Shown in pieces: positions 3,201-5,701 of a stretch of 5,701 bases of DNA (its first letter is position 1; every line of letters starts with the position of its first letter). Position numbers and translations under genes: made by a program. Below the pieces are notes generated by a model, which was given only the letters and a program-made list of their open reading frames with translations, searched no databases and was not told where the DNA came from. This DNA comes from Oscillospiraceae bacterium (GTDB lineage Bacteria > Bacillota > Clostridia > Oscillospirales > Oscillospiraceae): contig JAGBGB010000344.1 in NCBI GenBank assembly GCA_017936205.1, forward strand, positions 1 to 5,701, given 5' to 3'.

Positions 3201-5701
3201 CGCACCTGCGAATGCCCCCTTGTACTTTGATTTCGGTGGTTCGGCAACAGAGCAGTATCGTTACACAGATGCGAGCTATGGATCCGGAGCATATGATTTT
3301 GCAGATGCAAAGTACTGGGCATGTCATGCCAATCGGACCAAGGACCTCAATATTTCAGACGGTATCCTTTCTTTCACTGTGAGCTCTGATGAATCATGGG
3401 GTTCCTCCTCCTGGCTGCGTCCCTCCAACGGCAGGGGCAGTAATACTGCTTTTCTCCTCAACCTAAATCGCAGCAACATGGATGTTGTGCAGCTTCGCCT
3501 GAGGATCACAGGCACGCTGCGGGACAATTCCGATATGGTTGTGTATTTAAGCAAGGAGACCAACAAATTCACTACCCTTGCTGTTGCCAAAAGAGAGCTT
3601 CTGAAAACCGGAGAATTCTATATTTTGGAGCTTCCTGCCAACAAAAGTATCTCTGAAGAGTGGTACGGTCTGTTCTCCTTAGATACCCATAATATGCAGG
3701 GCTGTAAGGTGGAGATCGACTATCTTTACATCGGCAACCAAGCCAACGCCCCTCGGACAGAAGGTCTTTATATGGACTTCACCAATTCCATGTCCGATGT
3801 CTATCGCTACAATCTGCCCCAATATCTGTCCTTCAACTTCGACGACAGCTACCATTGGGCAGCCAATTTAAGCCGCAGCAGCCGCCCTGTGGTAAATGCC
3901 CAAAGTGGATGTCTGGAGTATCGCCTTATAAATTCTCAAACATGGCTGCGTCCCTCCATTGGCAGGAATAATTCTCAGGATCAAAGCCTATCCTACAAGC
4001 CCTCGGACAGGGATGTGTTTCAAATCCACTTCCGCGCGGATGGCTTTACAGGCACCTCCGGCACCCTGCGCGCCCTGTTCACAGATGGCACGAAGCAGAG
4101 CAACGGTTGGTTCGTCTTCCAAGATCTCACAGAGGGGATCAGCATCAAGCCTAAGGATGGGCAGTTTATCACTCTCACGCTGCCTCTGACGGATGCTGCC
4201 AAGGCTGCTACCCTTCAGGGGATCACCTTAGACTTCTACAGCATGACGGGCTGTGAGCTGTACATTGACAGCATTTATATGGGTCCTGCCGATGGAGCGC
4301 CCTGCTGCACAGCTGATCACAGATCTATAACCACAAATGGGAAAGCTCCCGACTGTACAGAAGAAGGCTATAGTGGTGATTCCTTCTGCGAGCTTTGCAC
4401 CCACCGAACTGCAAAGGGGTTCGTGCAGGAGAAAGTGGCTCATACATACAGCTATACTCGTCTGGATTATTCCCATAAAGCACTTTGCTCTGTTTGCAAC
4501 GAGGTGTTGTGGGAACCTCATTGGTACGGCAACACAGGCCTTTGCCAATGTGGTGCAAGGGAGGCTGAAGAGCCCGGGGACTACCTATTCATGGGCTTTG
4601 AAAACGATGGGGAGGCACAGGGACGCTACAACAGCTACGCCTACTGTGGCTACAACTACGATACCTCCACATGCTGGGGTTACAACAACCTCCGTTCCAC
4701 CGCTCCCACTGTCAATGCACAGGAGGGAAGCCTCAGCTTCCGGGTCATCGATACGACCTCATGGGTTCGCCCTTCCTTGAGTAAACGGAGCGTTGGCTAT
4801 ACCAATCTATACTTCCCCACTTCCAAAATTGAGGCATTCCAAATCCGCTTGAAGCTGTTACGGGAAACAGCCAATCCCAACGAGAGTATCCAGTTGAGCT
4901 ACACCACCGGCACCTATAACAGCTCTAACGGAAATCCCATCTACAGCACCATCAAATCCTTCTCCACGGCACAGATCAATGCCATTCCCAACGGAGAGTA
5001 TGTTACTCTGACCGTTCCTCTGACCGACTACAAATTTGTTTGGGATACCATGCGTGGGTATAACCTGAACTTTAGCGGCATGAAGGATACGACTGTTACC
5101 ATCGACTATATCTACTTTGGAAGCTGGGCACGAATCACCTCCTGCAAGGAAGGACACAGCTATACAAGCAAGGTTACTACAGCAGCGACTTGTACCGATT
5201 CCGGCATAGAAGCCTTCACCTGTACCGCCTGTGGGCATAGCTACAGCCGGACCCTTGCAGCAACAGGTCATACTGCCGTTACGGATCAGGCGATTCCTGC
5301 GACCTGCACCAATGCAGGAAAGACAGAGGGCTCCCACTGCTCTGCATGTAATGCCATCTTAACTGCTCAGGCAGACATTCCGCCCACCGGACATAGCTCC
5401 GTTTATACTCCCGTGGACGAAGACAAACACATCATCACCTGTAAAAACTGTGACTATTCCGAGACAGTCGCTCATAGTTACTCAGACGGCAGCTGTATCT
5501 GCGGACAGAGCGAGGTGAAGGAGCCTGTTGAAGAGCCCAAATGGATAATCGGACACACCCTGAATTTAGCAAGTGACATTTCCATCAACTTTGCTTGTAG
5601 CAAAGCTTGCTTGGACGGCTTCGATATGGATACGGTCTATGTTTTGTCAGAGGTTGATCTCTACGAGGGCAATATCAGAATCGGAACCGAAACCGTCAAG
5701 C
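196..5701 (+). CDS. Secreted multi-domain polysaccharide lyase family 8 protein (3' end outside window)
   Basis: Seen: one uninterrupted frame of 1835 codons from ATG 196 to the right edge, with no stop. An in-frame TAA at 181-183 overlaps the ribosome site and rules out a more upstream start. Later in-frame ATGs, such as codon 17, would cut the signal peptide. Order: signal peptide (1-30), PL8 lyase (about 31-775), linker, three beta-rich repeat units, Cys-rich module, fourth unit, second Cys-rich module, and a partial C-terminal domain. Known: PL8 enzymes break uronic-acid-containing polysaccharides (hyaluronan, chondroitin, xanthan) by beta-elimination outside the cell, and are usually about 750-1100 residues; this one exceeds 1835. 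Inferred: an extracellular or surface enzyme for host or dietary acidic glycans. Substrate cannot be assigned and several active-site positions are unusual. No neighbouring gene is visible, so operon context is unknown. No LPxTG or other anchor is seen before the cut. Confidence 0.96.
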   Translation, partial: MPSSIRLLSILLLLALMLSLLPPYPVLGAARSDWEIGREEWFLRICGDESNDGQDVRIRRLLDMLDYRAQNYLRIMDTSGNAKRLFHNSNTDNTAISASADMTREYDYLRQIALAYGTYGTKYYKDPDVQAKLLYGVKWLNEHYYGEKQTYGKGTDGWHLMTGFNWWDWYIGTPQHLYDILIILDHFDLLTDSMINTYLAPVKYVIDDPDGMYRYYVDNDETYDHKVKHIVIMLGYSLLKEDRSMMSHLVEDVKFCMQVSPTGNGIREDGSYRFHEYHAMEGTYGADVLVNRIIQTTGILHATSFVDPIGQAALAGQVDWFTEIFAPVMHNGVVMAQSNGRMPQNGIGNGNLILQGALGLVGLYPEKDASLRRFVREQMGDNNLSSFDMIYYQSVLNEVQDEARADHKEEYARTRYTTDRVVQHREEYTAGLALSSNRTIRYECINNCNMKGWYTGDGMLYVYTDKTTQKFDEYGSEYFSNVNMYRLPGTTEDIAPRKECSISGTYRHHLIPNESFVGGVQFDDDYATIAYDFAAYNSTGNEGVADTGYGGGNPAVTSDLKAKKSYFFFDNEIVCLGAGITSTNPSDIRTYVDNRQLLESAIVDGALVYGTEDITVDGVLMDKSAAYTESFTDPRSVYVEGFGGYYFPNGGKVTLNKTDGSVPFYELWLDHGLKPTAAAYSYVMLPSMEDGAVAAYAQKPEIEIIANNASYQVVRDVSTGVTGLVFWKAGSCSGITVDQPLTIMLREQDGRLQISVADPTQALTTATVTIPQRLYATATDEEIAVTENDLDTKLVIDFASAGGKSVTAEFGQKSTRELLFSFTGTAAEKQSYATATYGGNDFGNAYSWQSNGSSARPTISASNGGTLTVHLVDGKTYHWLQVTDQNHNLITHPLQYIPREDDVVQLRFKLENCTVSDDAQLWFLYIGTEETVDTFTPGQIVKQTLPTDCQMGEYVVLTFRNLPSGYSALGLLTSFRLHFYNVTAGADAKLIIDSIYIGGEANAPANAPLYFDFGGSATEQYRYTDASYGSGAYDFADAKYWACHANRTKDLNISDGILSFTVSSDESWGSSSWLRPSNGRGSNTAFLLNLNRSNMDVVQLRLRITGTLRDNSDMVVYLSKETNKFTTLAVAKRELLKTGEFYILELPANKSISEEWYGLFSLDTHNMQGCKVEIDYLYIGNQANAPRTEGLYMDFTNSMSDVYRYNLPQYLSFNFDDSYHWAANLSRSSRPVVNAQSGCLEYRLINSQTWLRPSIGRNNSQDQSLSYKPSDRDVFQIHFRADGFTGTSGTLRALFTDGTKQSNGWFVFQDLTEGISIKPKDGQFITLTLPLTDAAKAATLQGITLDFYSMTGCELYIDSIYMGPADGAPCCTADHRSITTNGKAPDCTEEGYSGDSFCELCTHRTAKGFVQEKVAHTYSYTRLDYSHKALCSVCNEVLWEPHWYGNTGLCQCGAREAEEPGDYLFMGFENDGEAQGRYNSYAYCGYNYDTSTCWGYNNLRSTAPTVNAQEGSLSFRVIDTTSWVRPSLSKRSVGYTNLYFPTSKIEAFQIRLKLLRETANPNESIQLSYTTGTYNSSNGNPIYSTIKSFSTAQINAIPNGEYVTLTVPLTDYKFVWDTMRGYNLNFSGMKDTTVTIDYIYFGSWARITSCKEGHSYTSKVTTAATCTDSGIEAFTCTACGHSYSRTLAATGHTAVTDQAIPATCTNAGKTEGSHCSACNAILTAQADIPPTGHSSVYTPVDEDKHIITCKNCDYSETVAHSYSDGSCICGQSEVKEPVEEPKWIIGHTLNLASDISINFACSKACLDGFDMDTVYVLSEVDLYEGNIRIGTETVK
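286..1470 (+). other. PL8 N-terminal alpha/alpha-toroid catalytic domain (residues about 31-425)
   Basis: Seen: NWWDWYIGTP at residues 165-174 matches the family signature N-WW-x-x-E-IG-x-P. DGSYRFHEYHAMEGTYG at 269-285 matches the catalytic block DGSF-x-x-H....YTGAYG, with the His (H275) to Tyr (Y284) spacing of nine found in Streptococcus pneumoniae hyaluronate lyase (H399/Y408). NGR at 339-341 matches the conserved GR of the GRSISR block. Known: the Tyr acts as general base/acid with His, the Arg residues position substrate, and the Trp pair (here W166/W167) forms an aromatic patch in the cleft. Odd: by ungapped comparison, the place of the catalytic Asn (50 residues before the His) is H225, the second Arg of GRSISR is N345, and Glu of the EIG motif is Y170. 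The domain assignment is firm; the boundaries are approximate. Confidence 0.93.
1483..2265 (+). other. PL8 central beta-sandwich domain (residues about 430-690)
   Basis: Seen: a chain of family blocks in the expected order. KGWYTGDGMLYVY is at 451-463, the block ending YRLPGTTE at 485-492, SFVGGVQF at 515-522, KKSYFFFDNEIVCLGAGI at 563-580, and a T-x-VDNRQL block at about 590-597. Each has a clear counterpart in hyaluronate and chondroitin AC lyases (for example GWYTSDGM, MPGTTE, AFVG, KSWFMF, ENRR). This domain packs against the toroid and contributes to the substrate cleft. Compared with my recollection of the pneumococcal enzyme, about 20 extra residues, rich in Gly, lie between YDF (531-533) and the KKSYFFF block. 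Confidence 0.92.
2290..2520 (+). other. PL8 C-terminal beta domain (residues about 699-775)
   Basis: After SYVMLPSM (681-688), which resembles the YGYMLIPN strand closing the central domain of PL8 enzymes, residues 699-775 form alternating hydrophobic strands. They include an IANNASYQVVRD stretch, GLVFWKAG at 723-730 and LQISVADPTQ at 753-762. The last fits the family's C-terminal 'vSDPTq' strand. This small domain completes the PL8 fold. Residues 776-816 follow as a beta-rich linker with no clear family match. Confidence 0.8.
2644..3204 (+). repeat. Beta-sandwich-like repeat unit 1 (residues 817-1003), divergent
   Basis: The unit starts with ELLFSF, continues through a Tyr/Gly-rich stretch with YSW, then a TLTVHL strand, VVQLRFKLEN, GEYVVLTFRNLP, and ends in LIIDSIYIGGEANAP. 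It follows the plan of the three later units: F-x-F start, aromatic N-terminal third, Q-(I/L)-R-F-(K/R) strand, gEyv-x-L strand, and final ID-x-IYxG strand. It lacks the W(L/V)RPS motif they share. In its place is YHWLQVTDQNHNLITHP (877-893). Jelly-roll domains of this kind attached to lyases often bind carbohydrate; that role is inferred here. Confidence 0.75.
3217..3753 (+). repeat. Beta-sandwich-like repeat unit 2 (residues 1008-1186)
   Basis: Begins PLYFDFGGS, has YGSGAYDF and a YWA aromatic pair near 1041, then GILSFTVSS, SSWLRPSNGRG at 1073-1083, VVQLRLRITG at 1097-1106, EFYILELP, and ends VEIDYLYIGNQANAP. The unit is about 180 residues and repeats the layout of units 1, 3 and 4. The WLRPS motif is shared with unit 3 (WLRPS) and unit 4 (WVRPS). 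The function is not known to me; an extracellular binding or spacer domain is likely. Confidence 0.82.
3766..4302 (+). repeat. Beta-sandwich-like repeat unit 3 (residues 1191-1369)
   Basis: Begins LYMDFTNS, with FNFDDSYHWAANLSR in the aromatic third, GCLEYRLI, TWLRPSIGR at 1249-1257, VFQIHFRADG at 1274-1283, QFITLTLPLTDA at 1323-1334, and ends CELYIDSIYMGPADGAP. It is the closest relative of unit 2: the bases encoding WLRPS-x-GR are nearly identical between them (3412-3435 and 3943-3966). It is followed at once by the first Cys-rich module (CC at 1370-1371). Confidence 0.83.
4303..4560 (+). other. Cys-rich module 1 (residues 1370-1455)
   Basis: Two sub-units are visible. Type A (about 1384-1416) has a single Cys in PDCTEEG, then FCELC, then a His. 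Type B (about 1416-1453) has a Y-x-Y...D...HK pattern, LCSVC (1430-1434), a later His (1442), and closes with G-x-C-x-CG (1448-1453). Cys pairs spaced CxxC with nearby His suggest small metal-binding knuckles, or disulfide-stabilised ones outside the cell. Similar repeats occur in large surface proteins of gut Clostridia; I know no proven function. AEEPG links it to unit 4. Confidence 0.75.
4579..5130 (+). repeat. Beta-sandwich-like repeat unit 4 (residues 1462-1645)
   Basis: Begins DYLFMGFEND, has a Tyr- and Asn-rich first third (residues about 1477-1500), GSLSFRVID, SWVRPSLSK at 1522-1530, AFQIRLKLL at 1547-1555, GEYVTLTVPLTD at 1601-1612, and ends VTIDYIYFGSWA. It matches units 2 and 3 in order and length, but sits apart from them, between the two Cys-rich modules. 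This suggests that units and Cys-rich modules were shuffled or duplicated as parts. Confidence 0.82.
5131..5517 (+). other. Cys-rich module 2 (residues 1646-1774)
   Basis: After CKEGHSY there are two type A sub-units and one type B. A1 (about 1663-1692) reads ATCTDSG, then FTCTACGH, then LAATGH. A2 (about 1702-1733) reads ATCTNAG, then SHCSAC, then PPTGH. B (about 1734-1770) reads VYTPVDEDKH, then TCKNC, then H-x-Y...G-x-C-x-CG. The closing B unit matches the one in module 1. The ATCT..G....C..C....TGH pattern is, from memory, widespread in secreted proteins of gut Clostridia. Metal binding or cell-surface attachment are guesses. Confidence 0.8.
5539..5701 (+). other. Start of a C-terminal domain, cut by the window edge (residues 1782-1835+)
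   Basis: After a Glu/Pro-rich linker (KEPVEEP), the sequence WIIGHTLNLASDISINFACS is followed by DTVYVLSEVDLYEG. I recall domains starting 'hsLsL.gdIginFy' at the C-termini of large secreted proteins of gut Clostridia, where roughly 100-200 residues would follow. Its role is unknown to me. The gene therefore probably continues several hundred bases or more beyond the window. Confidence 0.6.

Noticed and set aside
4337..4780. + strand frame of 147 codons
   Set aside because: Out of frame within Cys-rich module 1 and unit 4; Thr/Pro-rich composition is a frame-shift artefact.
4858..5337. Antisense open frame of 159 codons
   Set aside because: Shadow of unit 4 and Cys-rich module 2, whose repeats are in the + frame.
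2644..5517. CRISPR or DNA-level tandem repeat array
   Set aside because: The repeats are protein-level domains of about 180 residues with diverged DNA; no short direct repeats with regular spacers are present.

Overview
The window is almost entirely one very large gene on the + strand. It starts at ATG 196, directly behind a strong Shine-Dalgarno sequence, and stays open to the right edge (1835 complete codons, no stop seen). The encoded protein is a secreted, multi-domain polysaccharide lyase of family 8 (PL8: the hyaluronate, chondroitin AC and xanthan lyase family) with a long C-terminal series of accessory domains. Every other open frame of any length, including long antisense ones, lies inside this gene and reads as a shadow.

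Organism: probably a gut-type Clostridia member (Lachnospiraceae or Oscillospiraceae-like Bacillota). This is inferred from the AGGAGG ribosome site, mid-range base composition in the gene with an AT-rich leader, a Gram-positive-style export signal, Cys-rich 'ATCT..G....C..CG....TGH' repeats, and a C-terminal domain beginning 'GHTLNLASDISINF'. Both of the last two are, from memory, typical of large surface or secreted proteins of gut Clostridia. No taxonomic marker gene is present.

Layout: 1-195 is a leader with a GC-rich hairpin (19-40), a 10-bp palindrome (88-97), a weak possible promoter and the ribosome site. Codons 1-30 are a signal peptide. Residues about 31-775 are the PL8 module (alpha/alpha toroid, central beta-sandwich, C-terminal beta domain). 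Residues 817-1003, 1008-1186, 1191-1369 and 1462-1645 are four related units of about 180 residues, each ending in an 'IDxIYxG'-like strand and probably beta-sandwich in fold. Two Cys-rich modules (1370-1455 and 1646-1774) come before and after the fourth unit. From 1782 a further C-terminal domain begins and is cut by the window edge.

How the parts likely work together (inference): the signal peptide exports the protein, the PL8 module cleaves an acidic polysaccharide such as a glycosaminoglycan by beta-elimination, and the beta-sandwich and Cys-rich units bind substrate or hold the enzyme at the cell surface. The catalytic His and Tyr and one Arg are in place, but the usual catalytic Asn, a second Arg and a conserved Glu appear replaced, so substrate and even activity are open. 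I see no defence system, mobile element, RNA gene or CRISPR array.
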